Below are positions 1 through 9,506 of a stretch of DNA of 64,000 nucleotides, in pieces. Where the stretch lies: the NCBI RefSeq assembly GCF_015351395.1, contig NZ_JADKPV010000006.1, positions 1 through 64,000 on the forward strand, in the 5' to 3' direction. The stretch's first letter is position 1. Each line of letters starts with the position of its first letter. This DNA is from Savagea serpentis. GTDB taxonomy: Bacteria > Bacillota > Bacilli > Bacillales_A > Planococcaceae. A program made the position numbers and the translations under genes. The notes beneath the pieces were generated by a model that was not told the DNA's origin, did not search any database, and saw only the letters and a program-made list of their open reading frames with translations.

Positions 1-181
1 ATTTATTTCATCAACAAGTTACTGTTCAGTTTTCAATGTTCATGGTGTCGTTCTTAGCGACTTCTTTAATTTACAGCATCTTCATTCATTTGTCAACAAC
101 TTTTTAATATTTTTTTATTTCGTTATTCGAAAGTTGTTTTCCGTCTCTCGAAGAAGACAATAACTAATATACACCATCTCT

Positions 182-1090
182 CTAATTTAAATCAAGTCTT
201 TTTTGAAAATACTTTAATTTTATTTTCTTGAGATCCACTACAAACAATAAAATCCCTGCAATGACAACGATTCCCCCTGCTATTTGGCTCGTCGTTAATG
301 TTTCTTTAAATATATAATAAGCTAATATCGACGCTCCTACTGGTTCAAATAAAATAGCCACAGAGATTACATTCGTACTGACATACTTTAGAGCCCAGTT
401 AAAAAGTGTATGACCAAGGAAGTTAGGAATGAGTGCTAATAAGAAAAACCACATCCATTCATTTGACGAATACGGGCCGAATGATGCTCCTTTCATTAAA
501 ATATAAAAAAACAAAGCGATTGTACTTACACTGTATACGATAAATGTATAAGTCATTAACGATAATCTTCTTCTTACATCTTGCCCAAAAAGCAAATAGA
601 TTGTAATAAATGCACAACCAAGTAAAGCAAGGATATCTCCAAATAATGCGGTTCCGCCAATTTGGAAGTCTCCCCAACTTATAATAAAGCTCCCTGTAAT
701 CGCTAATGTTGCCGAGAAAAAAGCTTGCATCGAAATTTTCTCTTTAAATAGGAAGTAAGTGCCCACAAAAGCGAAAATCGGTTGTAATGTTACAAGCACA
801 GTAGAGCTAGCAACGGATGTATAATTCAGAGATTCAAACCAAAACACAAAATGTAAAGCTAAAAATAATCCTGCAATGCTTGAGAAAATCCAATCCCGCT
901 TTGTTAAAAGTTTCACTTCATGTAAGTAACGTGTTAAAAAAACAGGTGACATTAATAGCACTGAAAACAACATACGATAAAACGCGACAACACCTGAATC
1001 TGCCGTTGTCATCTTTACAAAAATAGCAGATAACGCTACCGCGATCACCCCGATAGCAATCGGAATATAGGGATGCATTTTTGGTTTCAT
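182..1090 (-). CDS. DMT-superfamily (EamA) transporter
   Basis: Integral membrane protein of about 302 residues with some ten hydrophobic segments arranged as two EamA repeats, the usual size for drug/metabolite transporters that export amino acids or other small metabolites. The substrate cannot be read from sequence. The ORF is open to a start at 1114, but the GGGAG in front of that codon lies in the stem of the terminator that follows gudB. I therefore prefer the ATG at 1090, which has its own GGGCGGGAA eight bases upstream. It lies just downstream of gudB on the same strand and may get some read-through. Family confident, function open. Confidence 0.85.
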   Translation of the reverse strand: MKPKMHPYIPIAIGVIAVALSAIFVKMTTADSGVVAFYRMLFSVLLMSPVFLTRYLHEVKLLTKRDWIFSSIAGLFLALHFVFWFESLNYTSVASSTVLVTLQPIFAFVGTYFLFKEKISMQAFFSATLAITGSFIISWGDFQIGGTALFGDILALLGCAFITIYLLFGQDVRRRLSLMTYTFIVYSVSTIALFFYILMKGASFGPYSSNEWMWFFLLALIPNFLGHTLFNWALKYVSTNVISVAILFEPVGASILAYYIFKETLTTSQIAGGIVVIAGILLFVVDLKKIKLKYFQKRLDLN

Positions 1091-1115
1091 TGTGAATTCC
1101 CGCCCTCTCTCCATA

Positions 1116-1152
1116 GAAAAAGTTCTCCCGCAATGGATTTTGCGAAAGAACT
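1116..1152 (-). terminator. Intrinsic terminator after gudB
   Basis: Read on the minus strand, a 13-bp near-perfect stem (arms 1140-1152 and 1121-1133, 11 of 13 paired) is followed by TTTTTCT. It sits 50 bases after the gudB stop and just before the DMT gene, so it ends or attenuates gudB transcription. Confidence 0.75.
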
Positions 1153-1203
1153 TCCCTTTACAAATATATTATTTCTTTATAAGAAAGGCGAATATATTTT
1201 CGT

Positions 1204-2490
1204 TTACGCCCAACCTCTAAATCTCGAACCTTCAGCGATTTTTTGAATTCCTACCATATATGCTGCAAGTCTCATATCAATTCGGCGACTTTCAGCAACG
1301 GTGTAAATGTTTTCGAAAGCTTCAATCATTTTAGCTGACATACGCTCTCTTACCATTTCATCCGTCCAATAGTAACCAGAATTATTTTGAACCCATTCGA
1401 AATAAGAAACGGTTAACCCTCCTGAACTTGCAAGCACATCAGGTATAATTAAGACATCTTTTTCCGTCAACAAACGATTCGCTTCTTCCGACAATGGACT
1501 ATTCGCTACTTCTACGATAATTTTTGTATCGAGGGTCTTAGCATCTTGATAAGAGATTTGCTCCCCCATACTTGCTGGAATTAAAATATCACAAGGGATT
1601 TGTAAAAGCTCTTCACTTGTTATTGTTTCATCAAATAGTGTTGTTACTGTACCGAAACTGTCTCGGCGATCCAATAAGTATTCGATATCTAACCCTTCCG
1701 AATCATGCAATGCGCCATGTGCATCGGAAATGCCAATCACTTTCGCTCCTTCATCTGAAAGGAATTTCGCCAAGTTACTACCTGCGTTGCCAAATCCTTG
1801 AATGATGACGGTTGCTCCTTGTAAATCAAGGTTACGTTTTTTAGCTGCTTCTTTTACGACAACGGTTACACCCGAAGCTGTTGCGCGTTCGCGTCCTTCT
1901 GAACCCCCTAATGCAACGGGCTTTCCTGTAATGAATGCCGGTTGCTGAGAGCGATTGATTAAATTGTATTCATCTAACATCCACGCCATCATTTGCGCAT
2001 TTGTAAAAATGTCTGGCGCTGGAACGTCTTGATTCGGTCCTAATAAATCAAATAATGCGCGCACGTAACCGCGACTTAAACGCTCTAGTTCACCTAATGA
2101 TAATTCTCTTGGATCACAAATGATTGCTCCCTTTCCACCACCATAAGGTAAATTCATGACGCCTGCTTTCAATGTCATCCACATCGATAATGCTTTCACA
2201 TCTTCAATCGTAACATTCGGGTGTAAACGGATTCCACCTTTATTCGGACCGACCGCATCATTATGTTGAGCGCGAAAACCGGTAAACACTTGTACTTTGC
2301 CATCATCCATACGGACAGGGATTCTAATTTCTACAGTGCGCAATGGCTCTTTTAGCAATTCATACATGCCATTGTCATAACCTAATTTCTGAAGTGCTTC
2401 TTTAATAATCTCTTGTGTCGATGTCAATAAGTTAAAGTTTTCCCCCATAAGTTCATTCGCCTCTTTTGTAAAATGATTTGTTGCACTCAT
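1204..2490 (-). CDS. gudB: NAD-specific glutamate dehydrogenase
   Basis: Catabolic glutamate dehydrogenase of 428 residues (B. subtilis GudB/RocG about 427), converting glutamate to 2-oxoglutarate and ammonia with NAD+. Visible family features are the substrate-binding lysines in NKGGIRL (K84), TLKAG (K108) and GGGKG (K120), the catalytic aspartate in PAPDIFT (D160), the GFGNAG dinucleotide loop and the C-terminal signature of paired glycines before TVSYFEW. One conserved stretch is atypical: the usual ANGPTT reads ANSPLS here (around residue 335). The start at 2490 has a weak ribosome site; an ATG 14 codons inward is possible. A single-gene unit closed by its own terminator. Confidence 0.95.
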   Translation of the reverse strand: MSATNHFTKEANELMGENFNLLTSTQEIIKEALQKLGYDNGMYELLKEPLRTVEIRIPVRMDDGKVQVFTGFRAQHNDAVGPNKGGIRLHPNVTIEDVKALSMWMTLKAGVMNLPYGGGKGAIICDPRELSLGELERLSRGYVRALFDLLGPNQDVPAPDIFTNAQMMAWMLDEYNLINRSQQPAFITGKPVALGGSEGRERATASGVTVVVKEAAKKRNLDLQGATVIIQGFGNAGSNLAKFLSDEGAKVIGISDAHGALHDSEGLDIEYLLDRRDSFGTVTTLFDETITSEELLQIPCDILIPASMGEQISYQDAKTLDTKIIVEVANSPLSEEANRLLTEKDVLIIPDVLASSGGLTVSYFEWVQNNSGYYWTDEMVRERMSAKMIEAFENIYTVAESRRIDMRLAAYMVGIQKIAEGSRFRGWA

Positions 2491-2560
2491 TGTAACATAA
2501 TCTTTCGAAAATAGTGAACGTTTTAATTACTCATTAGGCTTGACCACATTCCTGTTAATT

Positions 2561-2601
2561 AAAAAACGGGGATTAGCTCTGTAATGCTAATCCCCGTTTT
2601 T
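2561..2601 (-). terminator. Intrinsic terminator after yugI
   Basis: Perfect 16-bp inverted repeat (2562-2577 with 2586-2601, loop of 8) with A/T tracts on both sides. It overlaps the yugI stop codon and ends yugI transcription on the minus strand. Confidence 0.92.
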
Positions 2602-2973
2602 AAATCCCGACTGTTCAATCCATTCGTCTAATTTCTCTGCTAACGAATGAAAACCAATCTCGTCCCTCTCATTCACCCGCTCCTGCAATGTTTTCGTAGA
2701 ACGGTAATACTTGCGTCGGCGAGCAGGTGCTTTTTTGAGCGCACGGATCGACAAACTAATTTTTCCTGTATCGCGGTCGATATGGGATACTTTTACTCGA
2801 ATATAATCGCCAACCTTCACATAATCATCAATATTTTTCACATAACCATATGTGATTTCTGAAATGTGGACGAGTCCTTGAGTCTGTTCGTCTAATGCTA
2901 TAAAAACTCCGTACGGCTGGATACCTGTCACCTTTCCAGTGAGGATGTCACCTACTCTGTAAATTTTCGCCAT
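2587..2973 (-). CDS. yugI: S1-domain RNA-binding protein YugI
   Basis: Cytoplasmic protein of 128 residues with one S1/OB-fold domain in the first about 75 residues (GKVTGIQPYGVFIAL, QGLVHISE, GKISLSIRA), then a basic linker and a short helical C-terminus. It matches the B. subtilis YugI (general stress protein 13) family in length and motif order, a group associated with ribosomes/RNA whose exact role is not settled. The start at 2973 (MAKIYRVGD) is preferred over the ORF start at 2997, because GAGGAG lies nine bases before it. As in B. subtilis, it neighbours patB. Confidence 0.93.
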   Translation of the reverse strand: MAKIYRVGDILTGKVTGIQPYGVFIALDEQTQGLVHISEITYGYVKNIDDYVKVGDYIRVKVSHIDRDTGKISLSIRALKKAPARRRKYYRSTKTLQERVNERDEIGFHSLAEKLDEWIEQSGFKNGD

Positions 2974-3142
2974 GTGGAACAGCTCCTCATTATTCATCCG
3001 CTATGTGTATATGCTCAATTATAAGTATATCAAAGCTACCCTCTTGTCGCAAAAAAGACTGAATGATTTCGTTTATTTTTCATAATTCAGTGAATTTATC
3101 TTTTTCTTCATATAAAAAATTCTGTCTTCTTCATCTATCGTT

Positions 3143-3164
3143 CGATATGCATATCGTTTATACT
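3143..3164 (+). promoter_or_regulatory. patB promoter region with palindrome
   Basis: A perfect 14-bp palindrome (3143-3156, CGATATGCATATCG) lies immediately upstream of a good -10 hexamer TATACT (3159-3164), where a -35/spacer would be. No convincing -35 is seen, consistent with an operator or activator site. Regulator unknown. Confidence 0.4.
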
Positions 3165-3198
3165 GAAACAGAATATGCATAAGGAGTTGAAGGTATTT

Positions 3199-4380
3199 AT
3201 GAGAGAACAATTTTTAAAAGTATACGATCGTCACAATACACGATCCGTAAAGTGGGGCAAAATGGAAGCGGTTTATCAGCTAGATGACGCACGCGATATT
3301 TTGCCGATGTGGATTGCCGATATGGACTTTGCTATCCCTGAAGTAATCACTCATGCTTTAGAGGAAAGATTGAAACATCCAATTTTCGGTTATTCTTATA
3401 TGTGCGAGGAATGTAAGCTCGCATTAGTCGATTGGTTAAAATTAAGTCATGATTGGACAATCCAAACGGAGGATTTATTATTCCAACACGGGGTTATTCC
3501 AGCAATCGCTGCGATTTTGGAAACATTCACTGAAGCCGGAGATACAGTCATTATGACTCCTCCTGTCTACCCGCCATTTTTCAATATCCCTACCAACCAA
3601 AATCGAAAAGTCGTTTACTCTCCTTTGCATGAGCAAAATGGGCAATACACTTTTGCTTTCGATCATTTCGAACAAGCGATTGTTGAACACGATGTCAAAA
3701 TGTTTATTTTATGTAATCCCCATAATCCTGCCGGTGTTGTATGGAGCCGGGAAGATTTGCAAAAAGTGCTCGACATTTGTCGTCGTCATGATGTTTTCGT
3801 CTTGTCGGATGAAATTCATTCAGACCTTGTCTTTTCACAACAACATATTCCAATCGCGACATTAGCGACAAAAGAAGATCGCTTAGTTACTTGCGTCGCT
3901 CCGACGAAAACATTTAACTTAGCAGGTGTACAAGCAGCTGCCATGGTTGTTACAAATCCAGAAATTCGAAAAGCATTACAGCAAACTGCTCAATTCCACG
4001 GTCAAATGGAATTGAACGCTTTCGCTTCAAGCGCTTGGATTGCGGCTTATCGCGAAGGCCGTCCGTGGCTTGAAGAATTAAAAGTCGTATTGGATGAGCA
4101 CTTCGACTACGTCATCGATACATTGACGACCGCGGTTCCTCAATTAAAAATCCGCAAACCAGAAAGTACGTATTTAATGTGGCTCGACTATCGTGAAACT
4201 GGGTTTTCAGAAAAAGAAGTGATGCACGCTTTACTTCATGAAGGGCAAGTAGCCCTCGATCCTGGTAGTAAATATGGAAAAGAAGGAGAAGGATTTTTAC
4301 GCATTAACGTTGCAACTCCGAAGCCAATTCTTGAAGACGGCGTCGCACGCATCATAAAAGGATTCCTGTCTTTAAGCTAA
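3199..4380 (+). CDS. patB: Cystathionine beta-lyase, PatB/MalY type
   Basis: PLP-dependent fold-type I enzyme of 393 residues, cleaving cystathionine (and cysteine-like thioethers) to homocysteine, pyruvate and ammonia. Family marks are the N-terminal LPMWIADMDF, the PLP-contact CNPHNPAG, the SDEIHSDL aspartate motif and the Schiff-base lysine in APTKTFNLAG. Length and sequence match B. subtilis PatB (C-S lyase). The start at 3199 (MREQFLKVYD) follows AAGGAG and GAAGG; the ORF is open eight codons further, but that ATG lacks a ribosome site. Monocistronic between a palindromic promoter and a hairpin terminator. Confidence 0.93.
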   Translation: MREQFLKVYDRHNTRSVKWGKMEAVYQLDDARDILPMWIADMDFAIPEVITHALEERLKHPIFGYSYMCEECKLALVDWLKLSHDWTIQTEDLLFQHGVIPAIAAILETFTEAGDTVIMTPPVYPPFFNIPTNQNRKVVYSPLHEQNGQYTFAFDHFEQAIVEHDVKMFILCNPHNPAGVVWSREDLQKVLDICRRHDVFVLSDEIHSDLVFSQQHIPIATLATKEDRLVTCVAPTKTFNLAGVQAAAMVVTNPEIRKALQQTAQFHGQMELNAFASSAWIAAYREGRPWLEELKVVLDEHFDYVIDTLTTAVPQLKIRKPESTYLMWLDYRETGFSEKEVMHALLHEGQVALDPGSKYGKEGEGFLRINVATPKPILEDGVARIIKGFLSLS

Positions 4381-4383
4381 CCA

Positions 4384-4428
4384 AAAAGCTCCCAGAGAGA
4401 TGAAATTCATCTTACTGAGAGCTTTTCT
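4384..4428. terminator. Bidirectional terminator between patB and 4.4-kb gene
   Basis: Inverted repeat with arms beginning AAAAGCTC and ending GAGAGCTTTT and a mostly paired GAGATGAA/TTCATCTT core. It lies between convergent genes, with T tracts in both directions. Confidence 0.75.
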
Positions 4429-4641
4429 TTACTTATCGTGCGAATGTTGAGCAGTATGTTGCATGTTCTCTTCACGTTCACGCATGACACGTTCTTCGAT
4501 TTTTTTCGATTCAGCTTCTTGCTTTTTCGAGATTTTAAGAATCCAACGATAGGTAATAATCATTAAAATCATAAAAATCGTAAATGATATAGCAGCCGGA
4601 ATATATTCCGACTTATCTTCTGGAAAATAAAGGAACGGCAT
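4429..4641 (-). CDS. Small single-span membrane protein, unknown
   Basis: About 70 residues: a short N-terminus, one membrane segment (roughly residues 14-36, IPAAISFTIFMILMIITYRW) and a strongly charged, probably helical tail rich in K, E and R ending in a His-rich stretch. I do not recognise the family. The GTG at 4653 directly abuts AGGAA and cannot use it well; the ATG at 4641 has AGGAAGTGG eight bases upstream and is preferred. It lies downstream of the cyclophilin gene with a short gap and is probably co-transcribed with it. Confidence 0.6.
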   Translation of the reverse strand: MPFLYFPEDKSEYIPAAISFTIFMILMIITYRWILKISKKQEAESKKIEERVMREREENMQHTAQHSHDK

Positions 4642-4667
4642 CAATTGAACCACTTCCTATTCTTTTA

Positions 4668-5393
4668 TTATTTTTGAATGACGTCGATTGATTCGATGAC
4701 TACATCGTATTCCGGACGATCGCCAGGGCCTTTTTTAACCGCTGCGATATCATCGACAACGTCCATTCCTTCTACTACGTGACCAAATACCGTATGACGT
4801 TGGTCTAAATGTGGTGTTCCACCCATTTCTTCATAAGCTTTTGCAATCTCTTCTGGCCATCCACCTTCTGTTAATTGCGCAGCTGAACCTTGTGATTTGC
4901 TCGCTTGAACGATAAAGAATTGGCTACCGTTCGTATTCGGACCAGCATTCGCCATGGAAAGCGCCCCTCGCAAGTTAAATAAGTTCATCGTGAACTCATC
5001 TTCAAATGAACCACCGTAAATACTTTCACCGCCCATTCCTGTTCCATCCGGGTCGCCCCCTTGAATCATGAAATCTTCGATGACGCGGTGGAAAATAACA
5101 CCGTCATAATAACCGTTTTCAGCGTGAGTAATGAAGTTCTCTACTGTTTTCGGTGTTTCCTCTTTGAATAATTTTATTTTGATGTCACCCTTGTTCGTGT
5201 GCATGACAACGAGCGCTTCATTTTCTGCTACTTCTTTGTTTAACTGTGGGTACATAATAGAATCCTCCTGTTGGCTTTGCCCCTCTGTAGGCTTACTTGT
5301 TCCACTTTGCTCAATCGGCTCATTCTCTTCAGAACATGCGATGAGCAAGAATGTAGCGAGTAAAAAGAAGAGGCTAATTTTCAATTTCTTCAT
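4668..5393 (-). CDS. Cyclophilin-type peptidyl-prolyl isomerase lipoprotein
   Basis: Lipoprotein of 241 residues: signal peptide with lipobox LIAC at about residues 17-20, an acidic Ser/Gln/Glu-rich linker to about residue 60, then a full cyclophilin domain ([46 protein letters not shown]). Unlike cytoplasmic PpiB (about 143 residues), it should be anchored outside the membrane and catalyse proline isomerisation of exported proteins. The active-site Arg-Phe-Gln pattern (HRV, GSQFFI) is intact. The start has GAAGGTGAT upstream. Its neighbours are an MFS exporter and a cell-wall synthase. Folding of secreted proteins is a reasonable inference. Confidence 0.9.
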   Translation of the reverse strand: MKKLKISLFFLLATFLLIACSEENEPIEQSGTSKPTEGQSQQEDSIMYPQLNKEVAENEALVVMHTNKGDIKIKLFKEETPKTVENFITHAENGYYDGVIFHRVIEDFMIQGGDPDGTGMGGESIYGGSFEDEFTMNLFNLRGALSMANAGPNTNGSQFFIVQASKSQGSAAQLTEGGWPEEIAKAYEEMGGTPHLDQRHTVFGHVVEGMDVVDDIAAVKKGPGDRPEYDVVIESIDVIQK

Positions 5394-5525
5394 ACGTCTA
5401 TCACCTTCATTATTTTAGCACAAGTATCTCACAATTTCGATAAGAAAGCATGACACTTTATTCACAAACGGAAGTAGCCTATACTTAAATCAATAGAGCA
5501 CGCGAAAGAAAGTAGGTTTTCTATA

Positions 5526-6752
5526 GTGAAAAACGTGCAAAAAAAGAATTTTATCATTATGTGGTTCGCCAACTTTTTAGTGGCGGGTACGATGACGATG
5601 ATCATGCCTTTTTTATCTTTATACATTACAACATTCGGAGATCACTCTGATGCATACATTCAAAAATGGGCAGGTCTCATTTTTGGGGCCACTTTCGTCA
5701 CTGCGTTCATCATGTCTCCCATTTGGGGGCGCATCGCAGACAAGTACGGCTTTAAGCCGATTTTACTCATCAACGGTTTCGGAATTGCACTTTCTGTCTT
5801 CTTAATGGGATTTGTCAATTCAGTCGAAACATTCTTCATTTTACGTCTTTTTAATGGTGTCGTGACAGGATTTGTTCCGACATCTCTCGCTTTCATCTCC
5901 TCACAAGTGAAAAAAGAAGAAGCAGGAAAAATGCTCGGTACGATGCAAATGGGAAGCGTCGCGGGTACTTTATTCGGTCCTGTCTTCGGAGGTCTTCTTG
6001 CAGATACTTTCGGATTTCAATACACCTTTATCATCACGTCTGCTACTGTAGCAACAGCCGCTTTACTCGTCCTCTTCGGCATTAAAGAAGAGAAAAAAGT
6101 GAAAACGAAGAGAAAAGCTCAATTTTCACGAAAAACAATTTTACATGGAATTTTACATCATCCTCTCATGTTGAATGTCATGCTTGTCACATCGTTAATC
6201 CAAATCGGAAACTTTAGCATACAGCCTTTACTTTCTCTTTATGTAGCAGAATTAACAGGGGCACAAGAAGTTGCATTCTTAGCAGGTTTAACCTTTAGTG
6301 CGGCAGGACTTGGGAACTTATTATTCGCCAGACAATGGGGGAAACTCGGGGATTCTATCGGGTATGAAAAAGTGTTGACGATTCTGCTCATATTTTCCGC
6401 ACTCTTTATTTTCCCTCAAGCATTCGTCACGAGCCTTTGGCAATTAATTTTATGCCGCTTATTGTTTGGGATTGTTGTAGGTGGAATGATTCCTGTAACG
6501 ACAGCACTTGTACGCCGAGAAGCCCCGATTGAAATTCAAGGGGAGGTTATGGGCTACAATACGAGCTTCCGTTTCCTTGGAAATATTATCGGGCCGATGT
6601 TCGGTGGAATCATTAGCGGAATCATCGGAATTTCGGCTGTATTTTTAGTTACGGCGTCCCTCTTCGTAGTAGCGTTCATTCTGTTGTTTTTAGCGCGTAA
6701 ACGAAAAACGATTGACTTTGAGGATTATTTATTGAAAGAACAACAAACATAA
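5526..6752 (+). CDS. yuxJ: MFS efflux transporter YuxJ-like
   Basis: Major facilitator protein of 408 residues, twelve predicted membrane helices. The family motif A is visible between helices 2 and 3 (WGRIADKYGFKPIL) and repeats in degenerate form at the N-terminus of the second half (WGKLGDSIGYEKVL). It is most like multidrug-type DHA1 exporters; the substrate is not determined. It starts with GTG at 5526, nine bases after GTAGG. The position between patB and the pbpD-yufK pair is the position of yuxJ in B. subtilis, which supports the symbol. Followed by a hairpin terminator. Confidence 0.82.
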   Translation: MKNVQKKNFIIMWFANFLVAGTMTMIMPFLSLYITTFGDHSDAYIQKWAGLIFGATFVTAFIMSPIWGRIADKYGFKPILLINGFGIALSVFLMGFVNSVETFFILRLFNGVVTGFVPTSLAFISSQVKKEEAGKMLGTMQMGSVAGTLFGPVFGGLLADTFGFQYTFIITSATVATAALLVLFGIKEEKKVKTKRKAQFSRKTILHGILHHPLMLNVMLVTSLIQIGNFSIQPLLSLYVAELTGAQEVAFLAGLTFSAAGLGNLLFARQWGKLGDSIGYEKVLTILLIFSALFIFPQAFVTSLWQLILCRLLFGIVVGGMIPVTTALVRREAPIEIQGEVMGYNTSFRFLGNIIGPMFGGIISGIIGISAVFLVTASLFVVAFILLFLARKRKTIDFEDYLLKEQQT

Positions 6753-6761
6753 AGTATGTAG

Positions 6762-6797
6762 CTCCATTCCTATTTATGTAGGTGTGGAGTTTTTTTA
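6762..6797 (+). terminator. Intrinsic terminator after yuxJ
   Basis: Imperfect 11-bp stem CTCCATTCCTA / TGTAGGTGTGGAG followed by seven T. Confidence 0.75.
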
Positions 6798-6873
6798 CTT
6801 TTTTAGCGGTGCTCCTCCCCTCAAAGTATGCTATTCTTTTACTATTATGTTTTGAATCAAGGAGGCTGCTTGC

Positions 6874-8739
6874 ATGAAGCAATGGGTCGGCTTTTCAATC
6901 GCTCTTTTAGCGATTCCATTTCTCTTTTTAGCTCAAAGAGGAATCGTAGCAGAGTGGTATTATGCCACTGAATATAAACAGCGTGTTCAAGATTCAATCG
7001 TTATTGAAGAACCGCTACTCACCTTACCTGTTACTTTGCTTAATAGTGATGGGCAGACGTTTTCAGAAGTGTATGTAGAATGGCGCGAGCCATTGGCACT
7101 TCATCAATTTTCTCACTTCGCTCAACAGATTTTTTTACAAAGTGAGGATCGCGCCTTCTATACACATAAAGGCTATGATATCGCAGCGATTATTCGAGCT
7201 TTTGCGATGAATAGTGTAAGTGACGACATTCAACAAGGTGCTTCAACGATTACGCAACAACTTGTACGCATGCGATTTTTAACGACTGAAAAAACATATG
7301 AAAGAAAATTTAAAGAGCTTCTTTTCTCTGCAGAGTTAGAGAAACAATTTTCTAAAGATGAAATTTTAGAAATGTATTTAAACGAAATGTATTTTGCTAA
7401 TCGCGTATACGGATTGGGCGCCGCGGCAACCTATTACTTCAGCCGGCCATTCGCTGAATTGAATGAAGCCGAGATTGCATTTTTAGCGGCGATTCCGAAT
7501 AATCCTTCCTTCTATGATCCATTACGTCATTTTGACAGAACAAAAACACGACAAGAGAGATTGCTTGATCTCGTTGCCCGTGAAGGCGTCATTACAAAAG
7601 AAGAAGCAGAAATGTTCAAAGGACTACCGATTCATTTAAAGGTGAAACAAAAAGTAGACCGTTTCCCGATGTACTCTGATTACGTCATGTCAGAAGCACA
7701 GCGAATTTTAATGAGACAACTTGGGTATGAGGAGCGACTGCACCATGCATCAATAGATGAAAAAAATATAATTTGGCAAGAATTCCAAAACGAATATCAT
7801 CAACTATTACAAGATGGACTCATCATTGAAACAGCGCTCGCTGTACAAAAACAAAATCAAATTGAAATGAATCTCGATCAATTGCTCTCACCATATCCCA
7901 TCCTTCAAATGGGAGGAGCTGTAGTCTCGAATGACACGAGAGAAATCATTGCATTGTATGCGGGACAACAGTATGAGAAAGCAGGTTTTCATCGGGCATA
8001 TCAAGCGGTTCGACAACCAGGATCTGCGATTAAACCGTTGCTCGTTTACGCTCCTTTGCTTGAACAACAACGCTACACACCTCAATCTTTAATTGATAGT
8101 AGCAATATTTGCATTCATCAATACTGTCCTAAAAATATCGGACGAGTGACATATGGTATGACGACATTAGACCAAGCATTTCGCTATAGTTACAATACTG
8201 CAGCCGTTCGCTCACTACAACGAGTCGGTTTAGAACGTGCTTTTGATTCACTTGAACCATTCAATTTTGAACATATTACCGAACAAGACCACACGTATGC
8301 GGCAGCGCTTGGCGGTTTTACGAAAGGTTTTACCCCGCTTGAAATTGCAAAAGGCTACTCTAGTTTTATCGATGGATATTATTTAGAACCGACTACAATT
8401 CGTTCTTTAAAAACGAGCTTAGGCGACGTCCTATATCAACGACCTGTCGATTCCATTGAGGTATGGAATGAGCGCACTGTGAATACGATGCGCCAGTTGC
8501 TACAAAGCACTGTACTTAACGGGACGGCGCAAGGTTTAACTTATTCGACAAACTATACAGGCGCCAAAACAGGTACGACAGATTATTATAAAGACCTTTG
8601 GATTGCAGGATTAAATGATCAATACACCGCAGCAATTTGGCTCGGTAACGATGAGAATAAAAGCATCGAAGCTTACAGTTCAGCTAAATTACATCATCGC
8701 GCGCTCTCATATTTACTCAATCCTTATGATGGACATTGA
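6874..8739 (+). CDS. pbpD: Class A penicillin-binding protein (PBP4-like)
   Basis: Bifunctional peptidoglycan synthase of 621 residues (B. subtilis PbpD 624), anchored by one N-terminal membrane segment. The glycosyltransferase-51 domain shows catalytic Glu91 in EDRAFYTHKG, QGASTITQQL (121-130) and RKFKELLFSAELE. The transpeptidase domain has the three active-site motifs: SAIK (Ser384, Lys387), SYN (439-441) and KTGT (565-568). It polymerises lipid II and cross-links stem peptides at the outer face of the membrane. An SD AGGAGG precedes the ATG. The neighbours yuxJ and yufK match the B. subtilis pbpD locus. Single-gene unit with a terminator. Confidence 0.9.
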   Translation: MKQWVGFSIALLAIPFLFLAQRGIVAEWYYATEYKQRVQDSIVIEEPLLTLPVTLLNSDGQTFSEVYVEWREPLALHQFSHFAQQIFLQSEDRAFYTHKGYDIAAIIRAFAMNSVSDDIQQGASTITQQLVRMRFLTTEKTYERKFKELLFSAELEKQFSKDEILEMYLNEMYFANRVYGLGAAATYYFSRPFAELNEAEIAFLAAIPNNPSFYDPLRHFDRTKTRQERLLDLVAREGVITKEEAEMFKGLPIHLKVKQKVDRFPMYSDYVMSEAQRILMRQLGYEERLHHASIDEKNIIWQEFQNEYHQLLQDGLIIETALAVQKQNQIEMNLDQLLSPYPILQMGGAVVSNDTREIIALYAGQQYEKAGFHRAYQAVRQPGSAIKPLLVYAPLLEQQRYTPQSLIDSSNICIHQYCPKNIGRVTYGMTTLDQAFRYSYNTAAVRSLQRVGLERAFDSLEPFNFEHITEQDHTYAAALGGFTKGFTPLEIAKGYSSFIDGYYLEPTTIRSLKTSLGDVLYQRPVDSIEVWNERTVNTMRQLLQSTVLNGTAQGLTYSTNYTGAKTGTTDYYKDLWIAGLNDQYTAAIWLGNDENKSIEAYSSAKLHHRALSYLLNPYDGH

Positions 8740-8779
8740 AAAAGAGAAGGCTTTCGCTAAAGCGAGGGCCTTCTCTTTT
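8740..8779. terminator. Bidirectional terminator between pbpD and yufK
   Basis: Perfect 12-bp arms AAAAGAGAAGGC (8740-8751) and GCCTTCTCTTTT (8768-8779), with a further CGCT/AGCG pairing inside, between convergent genes. Confidence 0.93.
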
Positions 8780-9350
8780 ATTGTTCTGTCGTAACGAGTG
8801 GGATAGCTTCCATAATCCCATTATACAATTTCAATAAAGCGTAGGCGACAACGGATAGAAGCGTTGCCCAAACGATAATCTCAAAAAAAATAAGACCGAT
8901 TAAATGGATAAATTTTGTTTGTTTACTCAACTGATACATTAAAAAATTAAAATAGAATAATGTAGAAGCTATAAAAATAATGATAAGTCCAAGTAATGAT
9001 TGAATCGATGCTACGGAAATTAAAGCACCTAAAAAGTAAATTAAGTTACCGCTCTTCACTTTTCGGTAGAGTGAAGGATCTACCTCTTTCGCGAAAAAGA
9101 GCATCGCTGTCTCATGAATCGTCTCTGCAATTAATTTCAAAGCAGAAAAAATCATAAAAAATAAAACAGCGAAAACGATTAAAAATAGTAAGCGAATTTG
9201 AATATCTGAAAAAAATTCTAATAGCCCTTCATATAGACCGATTTGTTTAAATTGTTCAACGACGAAACTAACCGCGTAAACACCGAACGTCAAGCTAAAT
9301 AAAACGATGTTTACAAACGGTAAATAGCCAAAAATATAAGGATTTTTCAT
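8778..9350 (-). CDS. yufK: YufK-like membrane protein (DUF5366)
   Basis: Membrane protein of 190 residues with five to six hydrophobic segments and no catalytic motif. Length, hydropathy and position (between pbpD and the mrp locus) fit B. subtilis YufK; no biochemical role is known to me. The ATG at 9350 has GAGGTG just upstream, whereas the ORF's first codon is a TTG inside that ribosome site. It is transcribed divergently from mrpA across a 156-bp gap. Confidence 0.75.
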   Translation of the reverse strand: MKNPYIFGYLPFVNIVLFSLTFGVYAVSFVVEQFKQIGLYEGLLEFFSDIQIRLLFLIVFAVLFFMIFSALKLIAETIHETAMLFFAKEVDPSLYRKVKSGNLIYFLGALISVASIQSLLGLIIIFIASTLFYFNFLMYQLSKQTKFIHLIGLIFFEIIVWATLLSVVAYALLKLYNGIMEAIPLVTTEQ

Positions 9351-9506
9351 ACGGCACCTCAAAAATATTTTTTAACCTCTCTAATATATAGGAAAGAACT
9401 CATTTTTAGCAAGAGTTGCTCTATTTTAGACAATGCAAAGTTTTTTATTTTGCGCTATACTTTGTTGGTAGTACATGCTTTTTTATTTCGAAAGGAGGAT
9501 TATTTC

